64,000 nucleotides of DNA. Source: Chlorokybus atmophyticus (Eukaryota; Streptophyta; Chlorokybophyceae; Chlorokybales; Chlorokybaceae). Position 1 is the first letter of the stretch, and the number at the start of each line of letters is the position of its first letter. Positions 53,901 to 64,000 of the stretch are shown piece after piece. The stretch spans positions 209,744 to 273,743 of the forward strand of contig RHPI01001559.1 in assembly GCA_009103225.1 (NCBI GenBank), read 5' to 3'. The notes under the pieces were generated by a model that saw only the letters and a program-made list of their open reading frames with translations, did no database searches and was not told the DNA's origin. Made by a program: the position numbers and the translations under genes.

Positions 53901-56280
53901 ATATTACTTATGAGATGGATGGCATCTGCCTACAGTTTACCCTTACTGTAATCACACTTTTTCTTACGACACATTAACCGTTTTACATGAGGCAAATTTC
54001 CACCTTTCTTATGACTATCACACTCCCTGTAAGGACAATCGGTGCTAGTATGGAGCGTCACCATAACGAGGGCAACATGTATGAAATGCATTGTTTGAAA
54101 ATTTGCAAACCTCGTTGTAGTGACCAATTGTCACTACATGGAATGGCATGAACACTTTGATGTATGATCAATTGTCAGTACATATAGATGTCCGGCTCTT
54201 GGTGCGTGCATATCTTGCTTCCTTTGTATTGTATATTATATATTTTTGCTAATAAATCCCTTGTTGCAATGACGAATAGTCATTATTTAGCTTGATGCGG
54301 CTTTAATGCATTATAGTAACAGTCCATCCTTACATAAAAAGAACGACACCTCCATGTAATGACAATATGCCTATAAACATTCGTGGTCATGATATTGATG
54401 GTAGATTATATATTGCACAGATGCCGTCTGTCTCACTGGTCTGGTGATGGGCTATCACCAAGCCAGTAAGTCATATGTCATGTTGAGCCGCAACATGTTG
54501 TTGACATGTGCGGAGGCATTGATTGTAAGCGCAGATTGTTCATTGTGGCGCATATATTACATGCCAGCAAGCACATCCGGGCTCCATAGTGCGGCACCAT
54601 GGGGCGTTCTTATACAATATTGATGTTGTGTACGCATTGTGTTGTCAATGTTGCCCTTGACTTTGTGTAACTTGGCAAAGCTGAGGACGCAGGACGCAGT
54701 TGGGTTAAGGACAACTTGTACTTCTCCTCGCACCGTGCGAAGTTGTGACAGCACTGCGTGAGGTTTATGGAATACATATGAATTGCGGACAACTAGGCGA
54801 TTGTTGTTACGTCCGCTGCATCGACATGTAAGGTATTAATGCTTGTGACATATGTACATCGTTGAGCTTGATGTCAGTTATAGGACTTGCCATGACAGCT
54901 AGTCAAAGCATGCATTTCAGCTTGTATTGATGCATTATAGCACAACCACTATTCAAGTGATTAAGACCATCATACCGGTAACTGATATTGCCAGATGACA
55001 GTACATAAGTGTTGTGTAACAGTGTTATATAACGTTTATTACACATTGGTTGATGATATCAACTTTATGTATACCTTGTGACGTCCGCATATAACACTTT
55101 TATGCGCTTACGTAATGCACATATTCGTCAGGCAATGCTTATGCGAAATCAATGATGATGTCAAATTAGCATGCATTGCGTACGACGATCAATGGGGGGA
55201 GATCCAACACGTTTGCATGGGCCTACAAGTCATGACGTTTTTTGTTGCTTGTAAATAATGGTGGCGCTAATAATATTCGTGGTTGTTGCATGAACAGTAC
55301 TCTGCTTTATGAAGTGTACACGTGTTCGCAAAATTATACATCCATAAACATGCATTTTCACATCATTTATTACGCGCGTTTTATTTCGGGACTATTTGAA
55401 ATTTGCCACCGCATGTGTTTGTTAAGCTAGTAGCTATAAAATCATCACCACTTTGATGCTTACAGAGTACCATTTTCTACATGTGCACATATGTGGAACA
55501 CTGGTGTACAAAAAGGGAAATGCTGCTCAGCACACGGTGTATGTTTATGCCATCAATATGTTGTGAAAGGTGCACAAGCTTTAACACAGACAAAGCAGAT
55601 GACACAATCAACTTACCGGTATGCGGCTACCCAAAGAGCCTCTACGCAAGTAGCAACCTCAACAATTGTTGAAGATGATGTTACATGACATGGGCACAAA
55701 CAACCNNNNNNNNNNNNNNNNNNNNNNNNNNNNNNNNNNNNNNNNNNNNNNNNNNNNNNNNNNNNNNNNNNNNNNNNNNNNNNNNNNNNNNNNNNNNNNN
55801 NNNNNNNNNNNNNNNNNGGGGGGATTACCCTCTCTAAACTGCACACGTTTACCCATCTGAACTGGTGTACAGTCTACTCAGGCTATACGTATTGTCTTTG
55901 TAGGTATAAATGCCATAGAAACATAGAATGTCATTACATCCAAGGTTTACCTTGCAATACTGTTGGTTGTAAGTAATACTTATACATGTAAACATAAATT
56001 GTTTTCAAGAGAGAATTCCTGCAAGTTTAGCAGAGGGTATACTTACAAGGAGGTCAAGTCGCGCAGCAACGCCACAAAGTCACTGTGTGACGCTGTTGCG
56101 CGACGCCGCAGCGTCATGCTGCTGCGTGACGCGCGGTTCCCTGTAAGTATACCTATGCTTACAAAGAAAGAAAGATGCGGTATCTCATGCACTTGCTCTC
56201 ATTGTAAATATATATATACATGTAAACATAGATATACTACTTATATGGAGGTAAAACATCTCTGCCCTATATATTTTATA
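53901..56280. other. AT-richer, gene-poor block with assembly gap
   Basis: The composition changes to AT-rich near 53900 and back near 56300. Frames are short and unconvincing. The gap of 112 N at 55706-55817 breaks any structure there. A 12-bp inverted repeat (56036-56047 and 56152-56163) encloses a GC-rich insert with GTCGCGCAGCAAC and GTTGCGCGAC arms. Confidence 0.5.
55706..55817. other. Assembly gap (N)
   Basis: 112 consecutive undetermined bases. A run of G follows the gap directly, which may reflect a sequencing or joining difficulty. Confidence 0.99.
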
Positions 56281-56429
56281 GGGACCAAATGTATACTTTT
56301 AAGGAGAGTACACTGTACTTGAAAACCATTTCAGCGGGCTTTTCAAATTTTGGCGGGCGTTTCATTGGTGCACTGGCCGTGGCGGTCGGGCGGCGGCGGC
56401 GGCGGCGGTGGCGGCGAAAGAGTGTCACT

Positions 56430-57894
56430 ATGGACCTCCTGGCCAGCGAGTTGCTTGAGGAGGAGGTGTTGTCTCGAGTAGGCGGACGAGAGCTGGCGCG
56501 TTGCGCCTGCGTCTGCCGCGCCTGGCGGCAGGCGGCGCAGCAGGAGACTTTATGGAAAAGACTCTGCCTGGAGCACTGCCCTGTGGCCGAAAAGGTGTGT
56601 GATGATCAACATCTTATTGACTGCTACTGCAATGCGCTGGCAAGCTACTTGGGTTCAGTCACGTGTTGAGAAGGGGCCCCAATTGCTTGGCATGGCGTTG
56701 TTCGGCATGGTTCGCTTATTTTGCCTCGGGGTCAGAGGGTCCGCATTGTGAGCTAATGTAAGATGAAGTAAGTGCTACTTGGCTTGCTAAATAACATGCA
56801 TGTGAGCCGTTCTTGGCCACGACACCACATGTGCAAAGTGAGGTTCGTTGTGTGCATGCTTGTGCACGTACAATTGCACACAACTGCATGCATGCCTGCC
56901 TGCGCGTGCTGTAGTTTATTACTTCTACGCAAGGGTTCCACACAGCTTCCGCAGCATAGAAGTCAACACTAAAGAGGGCTTGGCTCTGTGCGCATGTGTT
57001 GACTGTTATGTTGCATATGTGTGCAGCACTTGCGTTGAACAAGTTGACCTGGAGCACGCACATGTGCCTGCATGCGTGCACATGCATGTATGCGTGTGCA
57101 TATGGCTACCACCCCAACAGCGATGGTCTTGCGCAGCTGTGCTTTCAGCGGTCACATGTCAACATGTGCTGTGCACGCAAGTGGTCCAGGAGCATGCATG
57201 GTTTTTTCCATTGTCAACCTTGTTAATACAACTTGACCAGCACAGTGTGCCTCTCTCAGGTGCATGAGAAGATAGGCACTGCATACCAGCGGTTGTATGC
57301 ACAATCTCACAAAGCGGGCCTGGCGCCCATAGGCAACCGTGAACCCGAGCTGGAGGACTACCTGTTCACCATCACTGTAGTGGTGGATCAAGTTGCTTAC
57401 TGCAATACCGCAGAGCAGGTAAGGCAGAAGAGGAGACACCATGTTGGGCGCAAGACATGCGGAACTAACTCGGTGTTGACCTGTTATCTGTTGTGCAGCT
57501 ACACTTATTGGCCATGCCTTTTAAAGACTGCCCCCTGCTGCTAAGAAGGCCATGTGACCTTGCTCAGCATGTTGACATTGTTGTGCAAGTTGTACGACGC
57601 AGAGACAGCATGATAGCATGCTTGGGTAATATGAAAATTACCGCTACGGATGTTGAATGGGATGTGGACGAATCGGACAATGGAGAATTGACGGCTACTG
57701 CTATGGGGCCCAACTTGGAGTTTGGTTCATGTGCCGTCTTCTGCGCGGTGGACTTCTGGTTGGTACCTGGCGAAAGAGAGTTGGAACACAAGCTCGATCG
57801 TGTGTCCGTTCGCTTTTCAGATGAGCAAATTGTCGAGTTCTCACCGTCGCAACTTGTTGACTTGCTAGCCAGCAAGCACATCACCTGGTGTTGA
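56430..57894 (+). CDS. F11: intact F-box family gene (239 aa), reference copy
   Basis: Exons 56430-56594, 57260-57418 and 57499-57894 join in phase 0 with GT-AG introns of 665 and 80 bp. Residues 1-55 form the F-box (MDLLASELLEEEVLSRVGG, then ELARCACVCRAWRQAAQQET, LWKRLC). By analogy with known F-box proteins it would bind Skp1 and recruit a target to an SCF ubiquitin ligase. Residues 56-239 form the family domain: VHEKIGTAYQRLYAQ, ELEDYLFTITVVVDQVAY, LLLRRPCDLAQHVDIVVQVV, VRRRDSMIACL, GPNLEFGSCAVFCAVDFWLV, LDRVSVRFSDEQ, FSPSQLVDLLASKHITWC. Alternating strands and charged loops suggest a beta-rich fold, but I do not recognise it. The ATG follows CGG repeats in the presumed 5' UTR. Target unknown. 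Confidence 0.9.
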
Positions 57895-57994
57895 CTAACG
57901 CCTATGCGTAGTCTGGTGTCATGACATAAACAGCTGTAGCATGACAGCTTTTGCATCATCATGTAAAGCGAGTCAGTCCCTACAGCATGATGAT

Positions 57995-58040
<46 letters not shown>

Positions 58041-59257
58041 CAAACAGATTGTATAGAAATTGGGTTATGCAGTGAATGATTGTGCTGGTGCGGGCACATT
58101 CATGGAACACAGGTGCATCGTCGTTTTCAAGCTCATGCCTTTGGTTTTTGTGCGCACAGATGCACACGCGCAGGTGCGCATGTATACACAGCATGATCGC
58201 CTCTGCTTCTGACCAGCAAGGACGTTACTTGGTAGATCAAGCTGCAACTTTGGCTGTGGCATTGTTGTCTCATGCGCTGAACACAGCACACACAATAATG
58301 CCAGGTGGTGTGCCCTAACTGCAAGGCCATGGATGCAACTAACAGCATTCCACACCGCTTTGAAGACGACAACTGGCTTGACCCTGTCATGTGAAGGCGG
58401 CTTTGATGCACGCAAGCTCCAACACAATTTGCAGCAGACTGCGCAGGCAGTTGTTGCCCTGGTCAGCAATGTGGAAAGCAAACGTATGGTGTTGGGACTT
58501 TACCTGTGCGAGTATGCGTGGGCGTGCAGCGATACAAGCGTGTATCCGATTAGGGACAGACCCCATGACGCAAGGGGACGCGCTGCACAATGAATGCCCG
58601 AATAGTGGCTCTAGCGTTGATGAGCCACTTGCTTCGGAAATAACCACCTCTGACACGCGCATGCATGCGCACATTGAGTGTGCTGTGTGTGCGGGCGCAC
58701 AGGCGCACGCACACACAGCACACTCAATCTTTGTACATGCAAACTGCAGAGTGTCCCTTCAGTGGTACATCAGCTGGGTACATCAGCAGGCGCTGCTGGA
58801 GTTGGCCCCCTTTTATGACAACAGCTCTAATAGCCAAAATAAACAGCTTCTTTGGTTTGCTTGTACACATGAGCATTTGGAATCGTGAGGTTAACACTTG
58901 TAGTTGTTTGCAGCTCTGCCTGACCCTACGCAATGAATTGAGCCATGCATGTGTGCGTTGCTTCGATATGGGCCGCTGCCATGGGTGCAATCCTACCTGC
59001 TTTTGACTTGGCCACGACCCCGACAGCACTCCCAGAGGAGAAGCAGTCTCAGCTGCAGCTTTACACCCACAGCATGTCTTGCCATGAAGCACACAACGAA
59101 GTATGTGTGTGAGAGACAGCTTCTTGATACCATCCCCTAGCACAGCTGGCAGCAAATAAGGTAGAAAGTACCATGCATGCTAGCCCACAGCTGGAAGAAC
59201 TCCGCCATACATGCAGCTCTCGCTGCTCACGAGGCCACCCGCGTACTTCATATGTTG
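57895..59257. other. Intergenic between F11 and F12, with TA microsatellite
   Basis: A (TA)n tract lies at about 57998-58040 in the 3' flank of F11. Further on are short frames rich in Ala, Cys and His without recognisable domains. A direct inverted pair (GAGTGTGCTGTGTGTGCG/GCACACACAGCACACTC) lies at 58676-58730. Confidence 0.5.
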
Positions 59258-60716
59258 TCATGCGTAATGCCATGACACATTATCCATGCCCAACAATCTA
59301 CAAAGCTCTGATGGCCCTAACGCGTTCGAGACGGCAGGTGTAGCATAAAGTTGAGAGTAATCTCCCATGTACTGACCACGGTTGGGAAAAGCTCTTGCGC
59401 GGACAAACACCTTTTGGACATATTTGTGCGAGGGAGCTCGAGGGCCAAATCCATGGATGTTGAGGTCTTCAGCATCAGCCACCTTATCCATCTTATCCTC
59501 CTCCGTCACAACAAAATGCACGGTGATAAACACGGTCACGCCATCGAGGATGATGGGTTTCTGCTCGCCAACAAGCACTTTGCTTGTCTGGGTGGGGTCC
59601 TCCTCGCTGCGCATGACGGTGGGTTTGAAAATCACTAGGTCGCCATCATAAGGCTCCTTGCAGAGATGGTTCAGCACGCACGCCATCACGGTCATTCCAT
59701 GCTTGCGGCGTATGGCATGGATATTGAAGTCGAGCCTCTCATATATGCAATCGCAGTCTTTAAAGTCATGATTACTGCAAACAAAAGCCAAAGGGCTTCA
59801 AGCCTGTCCCCAATGCTTCAATCTGCATAGCACATCACGTTAACAATTTAGCAGCATAAGGTTGCATGCGAAAGATACTTCAAGTGAGCATGCGAAGGGT
59901 TGTGCGATGACGTTCGAATTTTTCACTCTCTGAAGTCGCTGCGACATGCACACCTTGTGTTGTTATACACACAACAGACGTACACCACAATGCTTGCTTA
60001 CATCATCCTCGGCAGTGCTATAGTGAAAGACCCGTCCGCAACAGCTCAACCGCATGCAAAGTAAGTAAACAAATCTGTCATGGACTTCTTCGTCTCCTTC
60101 GTCTTCGTCCCGGGTCCCTTGCCAAGGATCTCCTTTGAGCGATTTTGATTGCAACGCAAATACACGTCTGTACGACACGCTGGAGAACTCTTGCAACTGC
60201 AGTTCAGAACACATGTATCCTGTCAGTCACTGAAGTCGATTTACTTTGTGATAGACACATCTAACTGAATAAGCCGTGTTCAACCATGGATGCTTTGCAA
60301 CAGTCACACCATCACTGTTGCAAGCATGCACGCGCACACGCAGCTGGTTGGGGTAACCTACAACGTTCCGTGCGCAACTAGACACTTGACACTGGGGTAA
60401 AAAACTGCGCAGTCCTTTTCAAGCTCACCCAAAGCAGAGACACACTCTGTCAAATAGCAGAGCTCAGCTCTGCCTTACTTACCAATCCATACCAACAACA
60501 TCATCAGCAACGACCAACAACAATGACAACCACAACGACAACAAAAGCAACCTCTGCAGCGGCGGGGTCTTACTTCTCGAAGAGTCGCTTCCACAGGTCA
60601 TCCTCCTGCGCCGCATTCCGCCAGGCGCGACACACATGGGCGCATCGCGCTAGGTCGCGCCCGTCCTCCACCCTCGCTAGCACCTGCGCCAGCAGCTCCC
60701 CGGACAGGCATTCCAT
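59258..60716 (-). CDS. F12: diverged F-box family member
   Basis: Exon 1 (60716-60574) encodes MECLSGELLAQVLARVEDGR followed by DLARCAHVCRAWRNAAQED and LWKRLFE, with donor AA|GTAAGA. Exon 2 (about 60179-60002) aligns with the family's second exon: SYRRVFALQ for GYQRLYAQ, VHDRFVYLLCMRLSCCGRVF for EDYLFTITVVV..., ending TAED. Exon 3 (59775-59258) aligns at NHDFKDCDC and VLNHLCKEP, has an insertion (FGPRAPSHKYVQKVFVRARA), and ends LLGMDNVSWHYA-TGA in place of LLASNLITWC. The junction between exons 2 and 3 is not in frame with the obvious sites, so one splice site is unresolved. No internal stop is seen. The level of divergence suggests an older, possibly functional member. Confidence 0.7.
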
Positions 60717-62266
60717 CGCCGCCGCCGCCGCTGGCGTCCTCAGCTCTGTTACATGCTAGCAGTGCAATCTTTGTCTGGTAAAAAACAGGGCTAACTTGGT
60801 CTTCAGCAATGGCACCGGTAGTGTGCTTCGGTGACTGTTACAGCGACCGGCAAGCCTCAATTTACAAGGCAGAGTGGGAAAGGGTGAAGCCTGCGAACAG
60901 TGAGAGCAGCATTATGGCAAAGCGGCATAGGTAATCAAAGCTAGCCTAGTTAAGCTAAGCAGGTTATTGCTTGCTGGTTCGTTCGTTTGTTGAGCAATTC
61001 TTGTTGGCTTCAAGCACAGACTCTGCCTACATGCTGCCGCAACTGCATTGCATGCACACCTTGATACATGGCATGGTGATGCGCTACAAGCATGCCAGTG
61101 GTTGCCAACCATTCATGCTTGCAAGATGCATTGCGCACCCAGGCGCTTACAGCATTACGCAGCACCGGGCTATCAAAGCGGCATGTTGCGACTAAGTGAC
61201 ATAGCAGCAGCAGTTGCAGCACGCAGGTTTTTCAAGGTGTACCTGCAGTGCAGCCCGTGTCTTAAGTAAGATCCGTTAGCATGCGACGCTGCAGTACAGC
61301 AACTCCACAGCGACGACGAGGTTGACTTGACAGCTGCCGCCGCCCCCTCGCAAATGCAGGTGAACTGATCACTCCCACAGCCTGCCTACTGGCCACTTAT
61401 CAACTGCCGAGTTAGGGTTTGCATGCCATTGCACAATAGCAGATGGCTGTAAACACAAGCAACATTAGCATAGTGCAACGCGTTGCTCTTTTGCACGCTG
61501 TTTTGTTTGCAAACTCGCTCGTCTGATGTGAACGCAAGTGACCTTGTGCGACTTCTGCTGACTCGATAATAAACAAGCATCTTGCATGCACACAGTGCAT
61601 GCACACAAGAGCGCAAGATTTTGTCTGCATGCCCGTCTGTTCTACCATATGCACTTGATACTAGCTGTTGCAGCTGCAGCTCTTTTAGCTCTCTTGGAGC
61701 ATGTGTACTATGTGAGGGAAGTACAGCAACTTTCAGTTTCAGCGCTGCTTCAAGCTCCTGCGTTCTATGTGTGTACTATGTGAAGGAGTACAAACTTCCA
61801 GCGCTGTAACAGTACAGCAATGAAGGCCCTGCAATGACACTCTTTGTTGAGCACTCGAGATGGTTCCTGCAACCTAGGCGGAGGAGCACTGTGCAAGGAG
61901 CAAGGAGCTGGTGCCAGCAGACACTTACTGGTGTTTGGCCAGTCCTGCTTAAATACAAGTGCAACTCAGTGCGTTGGACCTCTTTCTCAGCTGGTTTGCT
62001 CTCATTGTTCTGTCTCAGCGCTATACAATGTCTACAACCTGCTCTACGCTCTTTACAACTACGCTACTAACCTAACATAGGTCTCTTTGACAGCAGCCAC
62101 GACGCGAAGGAAGCATATAGTCAGTGCAAGACTTATTTGTACAACAGCAGGCTACCAACACCTGGCCACCAGCGCCGCTGGCAATAACTTCTTTCTCAAT
62201 CTGTACTCACTCGATGCATAGTCCTCATTGTGCTTGCTCTCTTCATGACCCAATACAGCGCCTGTG
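60717..62266. other. Intergenic between F12 and the bZIP gene
   Basis: I find no recognisable domain. The part next to F12 (60717-60900) is its presumed 5' region, with GCC repeats at the ATG. The part next to 62266 is likely the 3' UTR of the bZIP gene. Confidence 0.45.
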
Positions 62267-63645
62267 TTAATCGCGAGCCTGCACTGCTACAGGAGCTGGC
62301 CGCACGAACTGCGCGAATGCCGACTGCGACTGCTGCCCAAAAGCACAGTCGCCGATGCTTGGTGAGGCAGGCACCCTCACAGCAATGGGTGAAAGGATGG
62401 GCCGCGGGCTGGGGCTGGGCTTCACTGGAGAAGACAAGGGGCTGAAAGCCGCGGGTTTGACCGCAACAGCCCCTGTCTGCGGGGTGTTTGGCATGGTGGC
62501 CTGCTCGGGTTGGTTTGTGGATGATGGGGCAGCCTGCTGCTCCACCTCGCCGCCCTGCCATGAGGGTGCTGCCGCTAGTGATCCTTCAACCGGGAAGGGC
62601 TGAGGGAACAAAGCCGGCACACCAGCTGCGCCTCCAGGCGGGCCCAGTGCCAGCATGCACCCGTGCAGGTCTGGGGTTGCAATGGCGGTGGCGGTGGTGG
62701 TGCACGGAGTTGCAGAGCGCCTGAGCCGATCTACTGTTGCCGCACCGCAGCAATTGAACACCTGCACGTAAGCAACCCTCAGTGAGCGACAATGAGTATG
62801 ATAATTGCGAGAGCGCTTGGTCAACAGCACACCAAAATATGCAGCAAGTGGGCATGCGGTGGTAAGTACCTGCTGCTGCAAGGCGGTGTTCTCAGAACGC
62901 AGCGTGTCGCAAACTCCATGCAGGCGGGCTAGTTCAGAGCGCAGAACAACCCCTTCCATTGACAGCGCTTGTGCTCGCATGCTGAGGCTCTCACTTTCTT
63001 CCTGATTATAGCAAACAGATTGAGAACAATGACAGCCCAGCAACTGCACAACTGGCCAACTCTCACAGCAACAACGCACCTTCTTGCGAAGCTTTGACCT
63101 GCGAGCAGACTCACGGTTTGCTTGCTTCCGCTTCTGAAGCTTCAGCTCAGCCTCACTCAACTGCAAAACACAAACCCACGATAAGGCCAACTGTCATAGT
63201 GTCCAAACTATCTCAATGCCTGCATGAAGAACTCACCCCGCTTGCCCCTTGCGATGAGCTGCTTTCTGGCCGCTTCACGCGATGCAGGCCACAACTGGAC
63301 GGCTGTGAGTCCACTTCACCATCAGCCGCCTGGTTGGAGCCCGGGGCTGGCTCAGCTGTGGTGGCGGTGGTGCCAGCGGACGACTGCGTGCGTGAAGGTT
63401 TCTGCTCCTTGACACTGACGGCAGCTGTCGCGGGCGCAGAGAACGGCCAAAACGCTGCGGTCGGTGGGATTGGCAGCATGAACATCTGCGGTGTTGTAGA
63501 AGCGTCTACAGCTGCTGTCGACCGTGGCGCCTGCGCATGCGACGTATGCCATTGCAAAAGCGAAGCGTAGTACGCTTGCATAGCGGGTGGCGGCATGGAG
63601 GCCATGAGCTGCGGAGGCATTGAGGGACACGTCTGTGATGACGAC
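62267..63645 (-). CDS. G-box-binding-type bZIP transcription factor
   Basis: Exons 63645-63237, 63160-63080, 63001-62870 and 62761-62267 (TAA) join in phase 0. The first encodes a Pro-rich N-terminus (MASMPPPAMQAYYASLLQWH, then FMLPIPPTAAFWPF) like the Pro-rich region of plant GBF proteins. Exon 2 is the basic region, KRKQANRESARRSKLRKK, with N-x7-K at the invariant N-x7-R/K spacing. Exon 3 gives the zipper. Leucines fall at +10, +17, +24, +31, +38 and +45 from that Lys, an exact six-heptad register that confirms the exon junction. Exon 4 is Ala/Pro/Ser-rich with LSPI and SPSPRP. The protein would dimerise and bind ACGT-core (G-box) promoters in the nucleus. The first in-frame ATG is at 63620, but CACAG just upstream looks like an acceptor, so an earlier exon is likely. 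Confidence 0.85.
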
Positions 63646-64000
63646 CTGTGGAGCACAAAACATACGTTCTTTAAGTAATGTGACGCAAACCACAGCAATC
63701 AGCATGCAACGGAGGCAGCAGCAGCAGCATGAAGACACTGCTGCATCTGCTGCCTGACAAAGCTATCGTGAACGTCACACCGACACAAACTGGAGTTGCT
63801 ACGTAGCAATGGTGTCGCAACAACGACAGTTGCTGTTACCTCTATCAGCTGCTGAAGAGCTGCTGGTGTTACCCAGCAGCAGCTGCAATGGACAACACTG
63901 CTACGACTGCCGGCTAGCTACCTATGCTAGAGGTGGCTGCATCTGCCGCCACCTCTATCTTACGTAGTGCCGCCGCCAATCAACCGTACTACTACAGTAA
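63646..64000. other. Upstream of the bZIP gene
   Basis: This is probably an intron and a missing first exon or 5' UTR of the bZIP gene. CAG/CTG repeats occur at 63716-63731 and 63850-63892. No second gene was recognised. Confidence 0.4.

Overview
This window looks like eukaryotic nuclear DNA, most likely from a green alga (Viridiplantae). The evidence is GT-AG introns in almost every recognisable gene, a plant-type G-box-binding bZIP factor at the right end, and hAT, pogo, CACTA-like and Ty3/Gypsy-like elements. The species cannot be named from the sequence. The genetic code appears standard. One assembly gap (112 N) lies at 55706-55817.

Host genes. The dominant content is a family of at least twelve related genes, called F1-F12 here from left to right. 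Each has three exons. Exon 1 starts with an F-box. Exons 2 and 3 encode an unrecognised C-terminal domain of about 185 residues that usually ends in ITWC or DIVWY. Where the exons are undamaged, both introns are phase 0. Members: F1 (minus, cut by the window start), F2 (3451-4954, minus), F3 (32698-34148, minus), F4 (35239-36626, plus), F5 (37417-38782, minus), F6 (39446-41055, plus), F7 (43089-44654, plus), F8 (46799-48245, plus), F9 (48936-50454, minus), F10 (51642-53144, plus), F11 (56430-57894, plus) and F12 (59258-60716, minus, strongly diverged). Only F8 and F11 read through without damage, and F12 may also be functional. The others carry frameshifts, nonsense codons, deletions or damaged splice sites, which is the pattern of birth and death in a young tandem cluster. 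Other host genes are a protein with about eight WD40 repeats (27959-29842 and possibly beyond) and the bZIP factor (62267-63645, minus).

Mobile DNA. From about 5.7 to 25 kb the window is mostly transposons. Two related elements, A (5746-11247) and B (19033-24990), lie in opposite orientations. Both have CACACGG ends, 3-bp target duplications and subterminal arrays of GGACCAT/ATGGTCC palindromes, so they resemble non-autonomous CACTA (EnSpm/CMC) elements. Each carries an internal tRNA-like module, and each has been split inside the A-box of that module by a different DNA transposon. In A it is a pogo/Tc1-mariner element with a TA duplication and an apparently intact DDE transposase. In B it is a hAT element with an exact 8-bp duplication and a BED-finger transposase. 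Between A and B lie a degenerate, unrecognised coding region (11251-12279) and a decayed LTR retroelement on the minus strand. The retroelement has an LTR, primer-binding site, Gag with zinc knuckle and a retropepsin-like fragment, plus a fragment of a C5-cytosine DNA methyltransferase.

Layout: 1-5.5 kb F1 and F2; 5.7-11.2 kb element A with pogo; 11.3-12.3 kb degenerate coding DNA; 13-18 kb retroelement; 19-25 kb element B with hAT; 26-32.4 kb GC-rich foldback, WD40 gene and unresolved coding-like DNA; 32.5-60.7 kb the F-box cluster, including a 2.2-kb duplicate of the F2 region; 62.3-63.6 kb bZIP.
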